The notes beneath the pieces are model-generated. The model was not told where the DNA came from, searched no databases, and saw only the letters and a program-made list of their open reading frames with translations. A program made the translations under genes and the position numbers. Shown here in pieces: positions 1 through 9,846 of a stretch of 64,000 nucleotides of DNA (the stretch's first letter is position 1; each line of letters begins with the position of its first letter). The DNA comes from Saccharofermentans sp. (GTDB lineage Bacteria; Bacillota; Clostridia; Saccharofermentanales; Saccharofermentanaceae): positions 1 through 64,000 of the forward strand of contig JAILIB010000015.1 in assembly GCA_024695505.1 (NCBI GenBank). Reading direction: 5' to 3'.

Positions 1-567
1 GTAATCGCTGAGACTGAAAAGTATAAGGCGATCCAGGACGCAGAAGCTAAGAAGGCTCAGGCTGAAGCACAGCGTTATGCTGCAGAGCAGGAAGCTGCAG
101 GTATCAAGGCAAAGTACGATGCAGAAGCTGCAGGTATCCAGGCTAAAGGTCTCGCTGAGGCTGAAGCAATGGAGAAGAAAGCTGAGGCAATGAAGAAGTA
201 CGGTCAGGCTGCGATCCTCGAGATGATCGTTAAGGTCCTCCCTGATGTCGCCAAGGCAGTCGCAGAGCCTCTCGCTTCCATCGACAAGGTCACAGTCTTC
301 GCAGGCGGTGACGGCAGCAACGGCGGTGTCTCAGGCATCTCCGCGAACGTTCCCACCGTTATGGCCCAGACGTTCGAGACAGTCAAGGCCGCAACAGGCG
401 TTGATCTCGCAGATATCGTCAAGGCTAGCGGCTACGACGCTAAAGTAACCCGCAACATCAACGTTTCGGGACTTGACGGCGAAGGCAAAGTTGCAGACGG
501 AGTTGTAGCAGGCGCTATCGCAGACGCTGTGAAGAGCGATCCTGAAGAAGATAAGAACAAAGATTAA
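1..567 (+). CDS. Flotillin/SPFH (band 7) family protein, C-terminal part (5' truncated by window)
   Basis: Frame 1 is open from base 1 (VIAETEKYKAIQDAEAKKAQAEAQRYAAEQEAAGIKAKYDAEAAGIQAKGLAEAEAMEKKAEAMKKYGQAAILEMIVKVLPDVAKAVAEPL); Ala/Glu-rich coiled coil and flotillin C-terminus. Confidence 0.88.
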   Translation, partial: VIAETEKYKAIQDAEAKKAQAEAQRYAAEQEAAGIKAKYDAEAAGIQAKGLAEAEAMEKKAEAMKKYGQAAILEMIVKVLPDVAKAVAEPLASIDKVTVFAGGDGSNGGVSGISANVPTVMAQTFETVKAATGVDLADIVKASGYDAKVTRNINVSGLDGEGKVADGVVAGAIADAVKSDPEEDKNKD

Positions 568-597
568 AAAGCAGATTCTGAACAGGTCCAATGAAAA

Positions 598-621
598 GGG
601 GTATCTCGAAAGAGGTACCCC
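598..621. terminator. Bidirectional intrinsic terminator between convergent genes
   Basis: ggggtatctc-gaaa-gaggtacccc hairpin, T-rich on the + strand 3' side and A-rich (aaaa) upstream for the - strand. Confidence 0.75.
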
Positions 622-634
622 TTGTTAATTCAAA

Positions 635-2944
635 TCATCTGTAAGATCCGTACAGTTTCTTTTTCCTCGTCTTCTCTTCATAAAGCAGTCTGTCTGCGTT
701 ATCAAGGATGTCATAGATGTTGATGCCCGGAGAACACTTGAACTTGTATATGCCGGTGCTCATCGCAATCGGATAAGGCTTGCCCGCTTTTTCATTGTAG
801 CGTTTAGTCACGCGCTCGATCCTGTCCTTGATCCCCATTACGTCACAATCGGTTCCGGTAACCGCAAGAACGACGAATTCGTCACCGCCGAGCCGGCCGA
901 TTATGTCGCTGTCACGGAACGATTCACGAAGGATCGCGGCGATGGTCCTCAATGCGAAATCACCATCGTCATGACCGAACTTGTCATTGACCATCTTGAG
1001 GTTGTCCATATCGGCGAAACAGAGGATCGCGACCTTGTCGTCAAAGAAAGTATCTCCTATCATTTTTTCCGCATTGGTAATGAAGCCTCTGCGGTTGAAA
1101 AGACCCGTCAGTTCATCCTGGCTTGCAATCTCTTCAAGCTTGCTGTTGTCCCTTATGAAGCGTTCGAGCGAATTCTGAAGCTTCATCTTAACCTTGTTCT
1201 GCCCCTCGATCATAAGCAGAGATTTCAAAGTAACGGAAAGCTGCATCTCGACAGGCGCAACATTCATTATGTTTTCGATGTCTATGTCATTGACCAGGAA
1301 ACCGTAAATGTCCTCTCCGACAAAAAGCGGAGATACGACCATCGTAGCGCGCTCACTTGTATCGATGAATTCATTTGTAAACATCAGTTCCGTTCTCAGG
1401 AGCTGCTGTTCTTCCGCCAATTCACGCACGCCGTGCCTGTCGGAGACCGCCTTCAACAGTATCGAATTCGGGCATCTCCAGGCCTTCTCCCTTTTATTCT
1501 TGATATTGCCCTGGAAAAGATAGAGCAGTGATTTCTTGAAGCCCGCCGAATAAAGGCCATCCAAAAGCTGCTCATATGGTATCTCATCTTCGTTAGGCAA
1601 AAGGAATATGTCTCCGGTCTGTTGCTTGACCATGCGCGAAAGCATTACGTTCCTGTTATAAGCTTCGCTCGTTGCAGATATCTCGGAAAAAGAAAGACGC
1701 CTGTAAAAGTCAGAAAACATCTTATCCGAAACAGCACAACGGGCATCGTCTTTTATGATCTCATCAGCTTTGTTCTGCAGAGCCATGAAAACATTGAACA
1801 GTTTTTCGGGCTTGGTATACGTAAGTACCGGAGTCTTAACGACCTGCGAAAAAGCGCTTACGCAGTCAGCGGTATCCTGCTCTTTCGAAAGTACAAAATC
1901 GGCATATCTGTTTAAGAACACGTCAAGTTTCTGCTTGATCTCAGGGATCGGTCCGTCATCAGTAAAGATTCCGAACAGGTACTTCTTTACCTCCTCTATG
2001 AAAGCCCTGTCGCCTTCTTCAAGCTTATCAAGGCACAGCATGCCGGAGATGGTGTCCGTATCATTGTCAAGGCATCCGCAAGAGGCTCTGACAAGCAGTC
2101 TGGTCTCAACAAACATATCAGACAGTGCGGTACCGCTTATATAGTTTCTGGCGTTCATTACAGCCTTGTAGGTCAGCTCCGCGGAGCTTGCCTCAACAGT
2201 AGTCAAAGGCGGATCGAGATTGATAGAGAAAACGTCATCATCAAAGCCCGTAACAAGTATGTCCTTGCCGACCTTAAGTCCTCTCTGCACAAGAGCCCTG
2301 TATCCGCCCATCGCCATGTTGTCATTTGCGAAGACAATGGCATCCAGCTTTTTGTTGTCATCAAGAAGCTTGTTAACCTGCTCCGCGCTGTTTTCGGTAA
2401 AGTCGCCAAATGCGATCTTTTCCTTGCCGGCGGAATAGCCATACTTGTTCATTACATTCGTAAACACACCAAGACGCTCTCTCGCATCCTGATTAGTGAT
2501 CGGGCCTGAAACATAACCGATCTCACGCGCACCGTGCTTTTCAATAAGATGTTCAATGGCATCTTCAAGACCTGTCTTATTGTCGAAAGTTACGGAAGGA
2601 AGGCTTTCGTAATTGGAAAACAGACATACGACCGGAACATTCGGAAGGGATTTAATGAATTTCCTCTGCATCTCCATGTCAGCCCTCGTACAGATCGTTC
2701 CGAGGACCACATATAAGATATCAACATTGTTTTCTGTAGGAAGATCAAAGATCGTGTTGTACTGATACTCAAATTCCTTGTCAGAATACATGCTGTCGGG
2801 CGTGCCGACATAATGACCGGGAAATATAAAGAGATTAGCGTCAAGCGCCTTAGCGGCCAATTCTGCGCCTTTACAGGCCTGACTCGAAAAATAGTGATCG
2901 AAATCATCGATCAGCAAACCGATATTTAATCTCTTCTCTGCCAT
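635..2944 (-). CDS. LacI/periplasmic-binding-protein-like sensor fused to GGDEF diguanylate cyclase (no TM or signal peptide evident)
   Basis: N-term LNIGLLIDDFDHYFSSQACKGAELAAKAL...ANDNMAMGGYRALVQRGLKVGKDILVTGFDD (Peripla_BP_3-like); C-term RRGFITNAEKMIG...RDSDIIGRLGGDEFVVLA. Confidence 0.9.
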   Translation of the reverse strand: MAEKRLNIGLLIDDFDHYFSSQACKGAELAAKALDANLFIFPGHYVGTPDSMYSDKEFEYQYNTIFDLPTENNVDILYVVLGTICTRADMEMQRKFIKSLPNVPVVCLFSNYESLPSVTFDNKTGLEDAIEHLIEKHGAREIGYVSGPITNQDARERLGVFTNVMNKYGYSAGKEKIAFGDFTENSAEQVNKLLDDNKKLDAIVFANDNMAMGGYRALVQRGLKVGKDILVTGFDDDVFSINLDPPLTTVEASSAELTYKAVMNARNYISGTALSDMFVETRLLVRASCGCLDNDTDTISGMLCLDKLEEGDRAFIEEVKKYLFGIFTDDGPIPEIKQKLDVFLNRYADFVLSKEQDTADCVSAFSQVVKTPVLTYTKPEKLFNVFMALQNKADEIIKDDARCAVSDKMFSDFYRRLSFSEISATSEAYNRNVMLSRMVKQQTGDIFLLPNEDEIPYEQLLDGLYSAGFKKSLLYLFQGNIKNKREKAWRCPNSILLKAVSDRHGVRELAEEQQLLRTELMFTNEFIDTSERATMVVSPLFVGEDIYGFLVNDIDIENIMNVAPVEMQLSVTLKSLLMIEGQNKVKMKLQNSLERFIRDNSKLEEIASQDELTGLFNRRGFITNAEKMIGDTFFDDKVAILCFADMDNLKMVNDKFGHDDGDFALRTIAAILRESFRDSDIIGRLGGDEFVVLAVTGTDCDVMGIKDRIERVTKRYNEKAGKPYPIAMSTGIYKFKCSPGINIYDILDNADRLLYEEKTRKKKLYGSYR

Positions 2945-2997
2945 AAGCGTCTCCCCTCTGACAATTAATCTGTATCAGACTGAATGCGGAATATGGA

Positions 2998-3621
2998 TCA
3001 ACCCTTTGAAATTACGTATTTATATGCATCATCAGCACTCACTTCGAATGCTTCAAATATGTCTCTGATCGCATCATATACGGCCTTGCATCTGATGATG
3101 TCAACTACATCATGAGGCTTGGAAAACAGCTCGAAAATGAGTACGTCATACATCTTTTCGTAATCAACCTTGAACGCGTCAAAAGCATTTACAGTCTTCG
3201 TAAACTGCTCTTTGAGCTCAGGCTGATATTCACGCATCGCGTTGATAAGAACGATAAGCTTCGTTACGGCTGCATTGATGCTGTTTACGCTTGCCTTGAA
3301 GCCGGTTGTAACGGTACGCATGTTGTATCTCACAATAGTCTTGCTAAGCTCATCGACCATGTCTGTAATATCTTCAATGTGACGTATCATCTGGAATATC
3401 CTTAAGCGTATATCGGGCTCAAGCTCGATCTTCTGAAGGCGCTCTGTTGTCGTATGGAATAAATCATCACCTTCAGCCTCAAGTTTTGATATTTCTCTCG
3501 AGATCGCAACACGGTCATCTATATTCTCCATCATGCCGAGAAGCTCAACACACTCTTTTTCAAGAATACCGGAGAGCGCAATGGCCTGGTCAAATAAATA
3601 ATCTCTTTCTTCTGATGTCAT
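2998..3621 (-). CDS. DUF47 / PhoU-like family protein
   Basis: All-helical, EGDDLFHTTTERLQ...IRHIEDITDMVDELSKTIVRYNMR typical of DUF47. Confidence 0.75.
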   Translation of the reverse strand: MTSEERDYLFDQAIALSGILEKECVELLGMMENIDDRVAISREISKLEAEGDDLFHTTTERLQKIELEPDIRLRIFQMIRHIEDITDMVDELSKTIVRYNMRTVTTGFKASVNSINAAVTKLIVLINAMREYQPELKEQFTKTVNAFDAFKVDYEKMYDVLIFELFSKPHDVVDIIRCKAVYDAIRDIFEAFEVSADDAYKYVISKG

Positions 3622-3701
3622 AACATATTACCTCTTTACCTGAATATCAAAATTATACAATATCTTCAGGCATATAGTAATTACTTCGGGGCAAAGAAAA
3701 A

Positions 3702-3723
3702 GGGCAACGATCTCTCGTTGCCC
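3702..3723 (-). terminator. Intrinsic terminator downstream of sepF
   Basis: gggcaacga-tctc-tcgttgccc perfect hairpin followed on the - strand by TTTTTCTTTG. Confidence 0.85.
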
Positions 3724-3746
3724 TTCAAGTTTCGGTTACTTAGTTA

Positions 3747-4247
3747 TCAGAGAGCAGAAACCTTTGTTCCCTGCTCAGCTGCATCGGAATTCTCGATAAC
3801 GAGCTGAACGGACTTAGGTGTGCAGACGAATGTTGTCTTAACAGGTGTAGGCTCAACTCTTCCGCCGAGTGCATAAACGCCGCCGGAGATATAGTCAACA
3901 ACACGCTGATTCTTATCTGTGTTGGTGAGGTTGCAGATTACGATGTGACCGTCACGGATATGATCGCAAACAACCTGGCTTGTTCTGATGTCATAAGGTG
4001 TGAGCATGATAACTGTAGCGTTCTGCTGAACTACAGGAGTTGTAACTGCAGGCTGCTCCTGAACATAAGAACGAGGCTCTGCAACGTAAGGCTGCTCTTC
4101 TACAACTGCTTCCTCTACATAAGATTCTTCAGGCTCATCGATGTAGCCGCTCTCATCCTCATAGTAGTTCTCTTCCATCATATCGTCCTGTGCAGGAACA
4201 GGTGAGAACATTCCGCCGAAGAATTCTTTAATGTTAAAATTACCCAT
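3747..4247 (-). CDS. sepF: Cell division protein SepF
   Basis: Acidic linker then VIMLTPYDIRTSQVVCDHIRDGHIVICNLTNTDKNQRVVDYISGGVYALGG SepF core. Confidence 0.92.
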   Translation of the reverse strand: MGNFNIKEFFGGMFSPVPAQDDMMEENYYEDESGYIDEPEESYVEEAVVEEQPYVAEPRSYVQEQPAVTTPVVQQNATVIMLTPYDIRTSQVVCDHIRDGHIVICNLTNTDKNQRVVDYISGGVYALGGRVEPTPVKTTFVCTPKSVQLVIENSDAAEQGTKVSAL

Positions 4248-4302
4248 GTGTTTTCCTCCTTAAAATTTCGCCCGACCAAGGACTTTCGTAAAACATATTT
4301 GG

Positions 4303-4331
4303 AGATTACCGAACTACTGATTTGAGTTCAA
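4303..4331 (-). promoter_or_regulatory. Probable sigma-A promoter of sepF
   Basis: On - strand TTGAAC-N17-TAATCT (4326-4331 / 4303-4308). Confidence 0.55.
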
Positions 4332-4422
4332 TAGATTTGGGCAACATGACACAAGAAGGTAACCGTAGAACGGGTTTTGTTACACGCCTGTCACAAAAAC
4401 CTGATATTTGAGTGTATCAATG

Positions 4423-5160
4423 TTACACAGGGGTATATTTTGAACGGTCACCGAATATAGCCGTACCGACTCTTATATGCGTAGATCCTTCAAGGATTGC
4501 ACTCTTGTAATCCTGGCTCATACCCATTGAAAGAATCTTCCAGCTGTCGCTTTTCACATACGAAGCAAGATCGTCAAATATTACGCGCGTGCGCGCGAAT
4601 ACTTCTCTGGCCTCCCCTTCATATGTCTCAATGGGAGCCATTGTCATAAGGCCGCAAACTTCGATCCCGGGCATGTCCATTACATTATCCAAAGCAGGCT
4701 TTAATTCATGCGGAGCAAAGCCGTGCTTGCTCTCTTCGCCCGACACGTTTGCCTGGAGAAGAATGCGGGTTGTAACATTGTTACCGAAAGAGCGCCTGGA
4801 TATCTCTTCTGCAAGCTCAACGGTATTTACGGAATGGATAAGCTTTGTCTTTCCTATTACGTATTTGACTTTATTCTTTTGTAATGTACCGATAAGATGC
4901 CAGTTGACATCAAGGTCAAGAGAAGAGAATCTCTCGATCTTGGGCATCAGTTCCTGGACACGGTTCTCACCAAGATCTTTAAGACCTGCCGCGGCTGCCG
5001 CTTCCGCATATTCAACGGGAAAGACTTTTGAGACACCGATCAGAGTGATCTCTTCCGGATCCCTTCCTGCCGCGATGCAGCATGATCTGATATCAGCTCT
5101 GACCTTGGCTATGTTTTCACCGAGTTTTTCCAAAAGCTCATTATCGAAATCGTATTGCAT
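4423..5160 (-). CDS. YggS/PLPBP family pyridoxal phosphate homeostasis protein
   Basis: ITLIGVSKVFPVEYAEAAAAAGLKDLGENRVQELMPK...WHLIGTLQKNKVKYVIG...LSMGMSQDYKSAILEGSTHIRVGTAIFG. Confidence 0.93.
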   Translation of the reverse strand: MQYDFDNELLEKLGENIAKVRADIRSCCIAAGRDPEEITLIGVSKVFPVEYAEAAAAAGLKDLGENRVQELMPKIERFSSLDLDVNWHLIGTLQKNKVKYVIGKTKLIHSVNTVELAEEISRRSFGNNVTTRILLQANVSGEESKHGFAPHELKPALDNVMDMPGIEVCGLMTMAPIETYEGEAREVFARTRVIFDDLASYVKSDSWKILSMGMSQDYKSAILEGSTHIRVGTAIFGDRSKYTPV

Positions 5161-5161
5161 A

Positions 5162-7528
5162 TCAGTCGACCTTGTCTCCCGGCTTAACAGTCTTCGGGTT
5201 TGTGATAATTACAGTGTTGAGATCAGGGACCTTGGATACGCCCGCTCTGTCAATGATCGCGAACTCACGGTCATTATCCAGAAGGATGACTCTGACAGGC
5301 TCGACAAATCCCTGATTATTCGTATAAAGAGAAGCGATTCCCGAATACTTTGTAAATATGACGTCGCTGTTGAGTTTACCCGTGGTCTTGTTTACACCGA
5401 CGTCGATAGTCGCTCCGAGTCCGGAAGAAGAATTGACGAATGCTGCGGCAAAGCCGTCAGGAGCGAGCCTTGAAAGTCTCAGAAGATCGCCAAACTCATT
5501 CGGAGTAGTAAACGCAACGATGAAGCCGCCATCACTCAAAGTCTCCGTACGGATAACCGTACAGCCTGCAATGTTGATCGGATTCCTCTTAGGAACCTGG
5601 CCGTTCTCGTCGGCCTTGCCCGCTACAGGCAAAACGTTAACGTTGAAGAGACTGCCGTTTTCAAACGAGGTTACTGAAGCACCCTTATTTGGAGCAATAT
5701 AGACCGCGAATGCCGAAGTGCCCTTCGGGGCGTAATCAACGTCCACGAGGCTTGCGATCGAAGCCCTCATTCCGCTCGATTCGGTAATTACGATCTCGAT
5801 CTCGACCGTACGGCGGTCCAGAAGCGATTCAACGGCCCTCGCGGTCTTGAACGTGATGAGCATTCCGGAAGAGTCTTCCTCGCAGCGTACGACCTCACAA
5901 TCGTCGATCGTGATGCCTTCGGATCTGACGTTGATGTCGTGCTTTGTACCGACAGCGAAATCGGACATTGCCGCATCATTCTTGGAAAGGTTTACGGTCA
6001 GATACTGGCTTTCGTTCTGGGCGATCCTGACGGCTCCCTTTCCTTCTTTAACATAAAGATCTGAAGTGATGGCACCCTTAGAATCGTTTATAAGCTTCCT
6101 GATGTCATTAAGAGGCATGTTCAGGAACTGCGAATACTCGATGGCTCCCTCATTGCCGTCAAGTCTGAAAGAAACGATACCGGGCTTGTTGGCGTTGATC
6201 ACGGTAGCGTCACGCTGGAGCTGCGATGAATAGAGTTTTTCATCATCGCGGAGGATCTTAAGTCTGTCGTCATTGAATGATATCTTGGACATCTCATCCT
6301 CACGTTCTTCAATGACAACGTTGAGCGATGCTCCGTAAGTAGCCGCGTTAGTCAGGTTTCCGTTCATGGCATCAAATCTTACCGAATCCATGAGCGAAGA
6401 CAGATTGACGTTATATCTTCTGTAAATGGCGTCAGCTTCAGGCACATCACCGCTCAGGATGAGTTCCTGCTGAACGTCTGAGATCTGAGCCTGAACGTTG
6501 CGCAGATCGGTTACAACAGATTTCATCGAATCGGGAACGACCATTGCAAGAGCCTGATCCTTTGCAACTCTGGAACCTTCAGTGATCTGAGTTACGAGGT
6601 CACCCGCCTTGGCGGAGCTAATAACGACCTCGTCGCGGACGACGAGCGCCTTCGCACCGATAGAGTGCTCGACGGTACCCATCGTAACAAACGCGAAACG
6701 CGGTTTTTCTGCGATGTAGTCATACAAATGGTGAACTACAAAAGTAAGGACCAGCAAGCCCGCGGCAACGACTATCAGGCCCAGGATGCCGTTCTTGGCT
6801 GCACGGTTCTGGGCACCCTTCTGTGAAGGGTTCTTACGCTCGGCAGACTTGCCTTCGATCTTTGCCTGCTCAAGCTCGGCAAGTTTTTCGTATCTCTTTC
6901 TTTTTTCTTCCGGAGTAAGCTTGCGCCTGACCTTGCCGTCTTTTACCTGAACCGGAATATTAACGGGCGTATCCTTTTTAGCAACATAGTCCTCGGGATA
7001 AGGAAGATTGCTCTTCTTTACAGGATCCTGCTTTGAAACGCCGTGTCCGGGCATCTTCTGTTTCTTTTTGCGGTTATCGCGTGAAACTTTGGACGGCTTA
7101 ACATTACCGTTTTGTACGGCATTCTTATTTACCGGCTGAACAGGTCTTTTCTGCTGAGGAACCGCATTTCCCTGCTGAACAGGTTTTCTCTGCAGGGTGT
7201 TTCCCTGCGGAACAGGAGCCTGTCCGTTAGCGGGATTCACGCGCTTTTTGCCGTTCATCTGAACGTTTCTGTTCGAAGGCTTCATTCCGGCCTGAGGTCT
7301 TGTCTGATTGCCGGAAGGCATGGCAGCAGGAGCAGGACCTTTCGCGCCCTGTATCTGCGCGCCCTGAGGCCTCTGCTGAGCACCCGCAGGCCTCTTGCCG
7401 CCCGTTACGGGAGCATTGGCGCCCTGACTGCGGACAGGCTTGCCGGCGGGACGGTTCACGTTCCCCTGATTGCCGTTTTTCTTTCCGTTACCCTGTGGAG
7501 AATTATGTCCAGGTCTGGATTTAGCCAC
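5162..7528 (-). CDS. HlyD-like single-TM adaptor-type protein with about 245-residue Gln/Asn/Pro/Lys-rich N-terminal tail, in cell-division gene neighbourhood
   Basis: Low-complexity cationic N-terminus, TM ILGLIVVAAGLLVLTFVVHHLYDYI, then HlyD/barrel-sandwich-like ALVVRDEVVISSAKAGDLVTQITEGSRVAKDQALAMVV. Confidence 0.7.
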   Translation of the reverse strand: MAKSRPGHNSPQGNGKKNGNQGNVNRPAGKPVRSQGANAPVTGGKRPAGAQQRPQGAQIQGAKGPAPAAMPSGNQTRPQAGMKPSNRNVQMNGKKRVNPANGQAPVPQGNTLQRKPVQQGNAVPQQKRPVQPVNKNAVQNGNVKPSKVSRDNRKKKQKMPGHGVSKQDPVKKSNLPYPEDYVAKKDTPVNIPVQVKDGKVRRKLTPEEKRKRYEKLAELEQAKIEGKSAERKNPSQKGAQNRAAKNGILGLIVVAAGLLVLTFVVHHLYDYIAEKPRFAFVTMGTVEHSIGAKALVVRDEVVISSAKAGDLVTQITEGSRVAKDQALAMVVPDSMKSVVTDLRNVQAQISDVQQELILSGDVPEADAIYRRYNVNLSSLMDSVRFDAMNGNLTNAATYGASLNVVIEEREDEMSKISFNDDRLKILRDDEKLYSSQLQRDATVINANKPGIVSFRLDGNEGAIEYSQFLNMPLNDIRKLINDSKGAITSDLYVKEGKGAVRIAQNESQYLTVNLSKNDAAMSDFAVGTKHDINVRSEGITIDDCEVVRCEEDSSGMLITFKTARAVESLLDRRTVEIEIVITESSGMRASIASLVDVDYAPKGTSAFAVYIAPNKGASVTSFENGSLFNVNVLPVAGKADENGQVPKRNPINIAGCTVIRTETLSDGGFIVAFTTPNEFGDLLRLSRLAPDGFAAAFVNSSSGLGATIDVGVNKTTGKLNSDVIFTKYSGIASLYTNNQGFVEPVRVILLDNDREFAIIDRAGVSKVPDLNTVIITNPKTVKPGDKVD

Positions 7529-7531
7529 AGA

Positions 7532-8806
7532 TCAATCCTCCAGCGCGAGCATGCACGCAAGTTTGACCTGCTCTCTGGCAAGCCCTCCCTGCATATATGC
7601 GATATAAGGCGGCTTCATAGGGCCGTCGCACGAAAGCTCAGTAGTAGCTCCCTGTACAAAGGCTCCTGCCGCCATGATCACCTGATCCTGATATCCCGGC
7701 ATATCCCAGGGTTCAGGAGTTACAAACGAATCAACAGGCGCGCATGACTGTATCGCGCCGACAAACTTCTTCATTTTCTCAGGCTCTCCGAAAGTAAGAG
7801 TCTGAACGATGTCGCCCCTCGGTTCTTCCGCCGAAGGACTAGTAACATATCCTGCAAGCTCAAACAGCTTGGCTGCGAAGACAGCACCTGCAAGGCACTC
7901 TCCAACGCACTGAGGAGCCGTAAACAGGCCTCTTGCGATCATGCCGTTAAGTCCGAGCGTAGGTCCGACTTCGCTTCCTAATCCTGCAGTCGTAAGGTGT
8001 CTTGCGGCATTTTCGACAAGGTCAGCCCTGCCTGCGATATAACCGCCGGTCTTGCAGATCCCGCCGCCCGGATTCTTTATGAGAGAGCCCGCGATAATAT
8101 CCGCGCCATTTTGTGTAGGTTCAGTCTTCTCAGTAAACTCGCCGTAGCAGTTGTCAACGGCAACGATAACGTCAGGCTTAATCTGCTTAACGAAATCAGC
8201 AATCTTTTTAATGTCACTGTTCAAAAGCGCCCTTCTGCCCGTATATCCTCTGGATTTCTGGATGAATACCATCTTGGTCTTATCGGTCATAGAAGCCTTT
8301 ACCGCCTCAAGATCCGGTTCGCCGGACGGTTTGAGGTCTACTTCCTTATAGCTGATGCCGTAGGAAACAAGCGACATGTCGTTTGCACCGGTGCCGATTC
8401 CTATCGTAGACATGAGTGTATCGTAAGGTCTTCCGGTAACCGACAGCATCTCGTCTCCGGGTCTTAATACAGCCCATAGCATAGCAGCTATCGCCTGCGT
8501 GCCGGAACTTATCTGAAGCCTTACATAAGCCTTCTCAGCGCCAAAAACACGGGCAAAGATACTCTCGATCTTCTCCCTGCCGATATCGTCATAGCCGTAG
8601 CCGGTGGTCTGTCCCATATGGACATCGGAAAACTTTTCCTGCCTGAAAGCGTCAAGAACCTTGAGTTCGTTAAAGGTTACGATGTCCCTGATGTTTTCGT
8701 ATGCATCAGAAACCGCCGCCTCCGCCTCGGAAGCAAGCGCGAGCACACGTTCGCCGACGCCAAATGCGCCGTAATTCTTCAATATGTCAGAATCAGATAT
8801 AGTCAA
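7532..8806 (-). CDS. Methionine gamma-lyase family / aluminium resistance-type PLP enzyme
   Basis: FGAEKAYVRLQISSGTQAIAAMLWAVLRPGDEMLSVTGRPYDTLMSTIG...GSLIKNPGGGICKTGGYIAGR. Confidence 0.88.
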   Translation of the reverse strand: MTISDSDILKNYGAFGVGERVLALASEAEAAVSDAYENIRDIVTFNELKVLDAFRQEKFSDVHMGQTTGYGYDDIGREKIESIFARVFGAEKAYVRLQISSGTQAIAAMLWAVLRPGDEMLSVTGRPYDTLMSTIGIGTGANDMSLVSYGISYKEVDLKPSGEPDLEAVKASMTDKTKMVFIQKSRGYTGRRALLNSDIKKIADFVKQIKPDVIVAVDNCYGEFTEKTEPTQNGADIIAGSLIKNPGGGICKTGGYIAGRADLVENAARHLTTAGLGSEVGPTLGLNGMIARGLFTAPQCVGECLAGAVFAAKLFELAGYVTSPSAEEPRGDIVQTLTFGEPEKMKKFVGAIQSCAPVDSFVTPEPWDMPGYQDQVIMAAGAFVQGATTELSCDGPMKPPYIAYMQGGLAREQVKLACMLALED

Positions 8807-8862
8807 AGGATTGGCCTTCTTATTGCTTTATTAAAATATAATTATAGCATAAGAAGAAAAAA

Positions 8863-9846
8863 TCAATCGTAAAATGCAAGATTCAGTGCACCCCTTACGC
8901 ACGTGAACTTCACTTTACGGCCGGAAAAGTCCTCACCGTCGTAATTTCCGTTAAGATCGCGGTATCCTGTTGCCTCAACCGTAATCTCGGTGGTCCTAAA
9001 GCAGTCGATGCCGTTTTTTCCCTCATGAAGGCCCTTTTTGTATTTGGATATCAGATACAAAGCCCTCGGAAGGCTTACGTTGTCTATCGCGCAGACGTCT
9101 AAAAGGCCGTCTTTCACAGAAGCCTTGGGAGCGGGACAAAAACCGCTGCCGTAATAAGATCCGTTGCAGATGCTGATAAGCGTATATCCGTCCTTCCCGG
9201 ACGTTTCAGGTACGTCGCTTCCTCTTGCGCATTCGAACCTGAACTCGAATTTCCTGTTGCCGAAAAGAGCTCCAATTGCCGATATCGGGTACGAAGTCTT
9301 ACGGATGAATGCGGATTTAGGGTGCCTTAAGACCCTGCTCTTGGCCCTGAGCTGGACTTCCGTGTCAAGGCCGATCGAAGCTACGTTGTTGCACCAGGCA
9401 GAACTCTCGGGTATCAGATTGCCCCTGGCGTCAAAGGACTCGACTTTGATCAGGTCGATGGGCCTGACAACGTAATCGTTCTTGGTGATCTCGCTGACGC
9501 AGTATTCACAGTCGCCGCGGTGATTCTCATCCATGACGGATCTTGCGAAATCGTTTCCTGTTCCCAAAGGGATTATCGCCATCGGAAGGGTGCTGCCCGC
9601 AAGCACGTTTGCGACTTCATGGACAGTTCCGTCACCGCCGCATGCAATAACGAGCGTGTTGCCGTCATCTTCTTTCAATATCTCGGAAGCTATCTCGGAA
9701 GCGTGTCCCGCGTGTTCTGTATAACGGATCTCACATTCTTTCAGGCTCTCTTCACCAAACAGCGCGGTCGCCGCCTTGAATCTTTCCATTCCGCGCGCAT
9801 CCGCCCTGCTGTTGACTATAAAGACTTTCCTGCCGTAGCCCTTCAT
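8863..9846 (-). CDS. Diacylglycerol/lipid kinase (YegS/DgkB-like)
   Basis: TLVIACGGDGTVHEVANVLAGSTLPMAIIPLGTGNDFARS (GGDGT and LGTGND motifs). Confidence 0.9.
   Translation of the reverse strand: MKGYGRKVFIVNSRADARGMERFKAATALFGEESLKECEIRYTEHAGHASEIASEILKEDDGNTLVIACGGDGTVHEVANVLAGSTLPMAIIPLGTGNDFARSVMDENHRGDCEYCVSEITKNDYVVRPIDLIKVESFDARGNLIPESSAWCNNVASIGLDTEVQLRAKSRVLRHPKSAFIRKTSYPISAIGALFGNRKFEFRFECARGSDVPETSGKDGYTLISICNGSYYGSGFCPAPKASVKDGLLDVCAIDNVSLPRALYLISKYKKGLHEGKNGIDCFRTTEITVEATGYRDLNGNYDGEDFSGRKVKFTCVRGALNLAFYD

Noticed and set aside
4589-5473. 294-aa + strand ORF opposite yggS and the HlyD-like gene
   Set aside because: Antisense shadow of two well-supported coding frames; Ser/Arg-rich, no recognisable domain.
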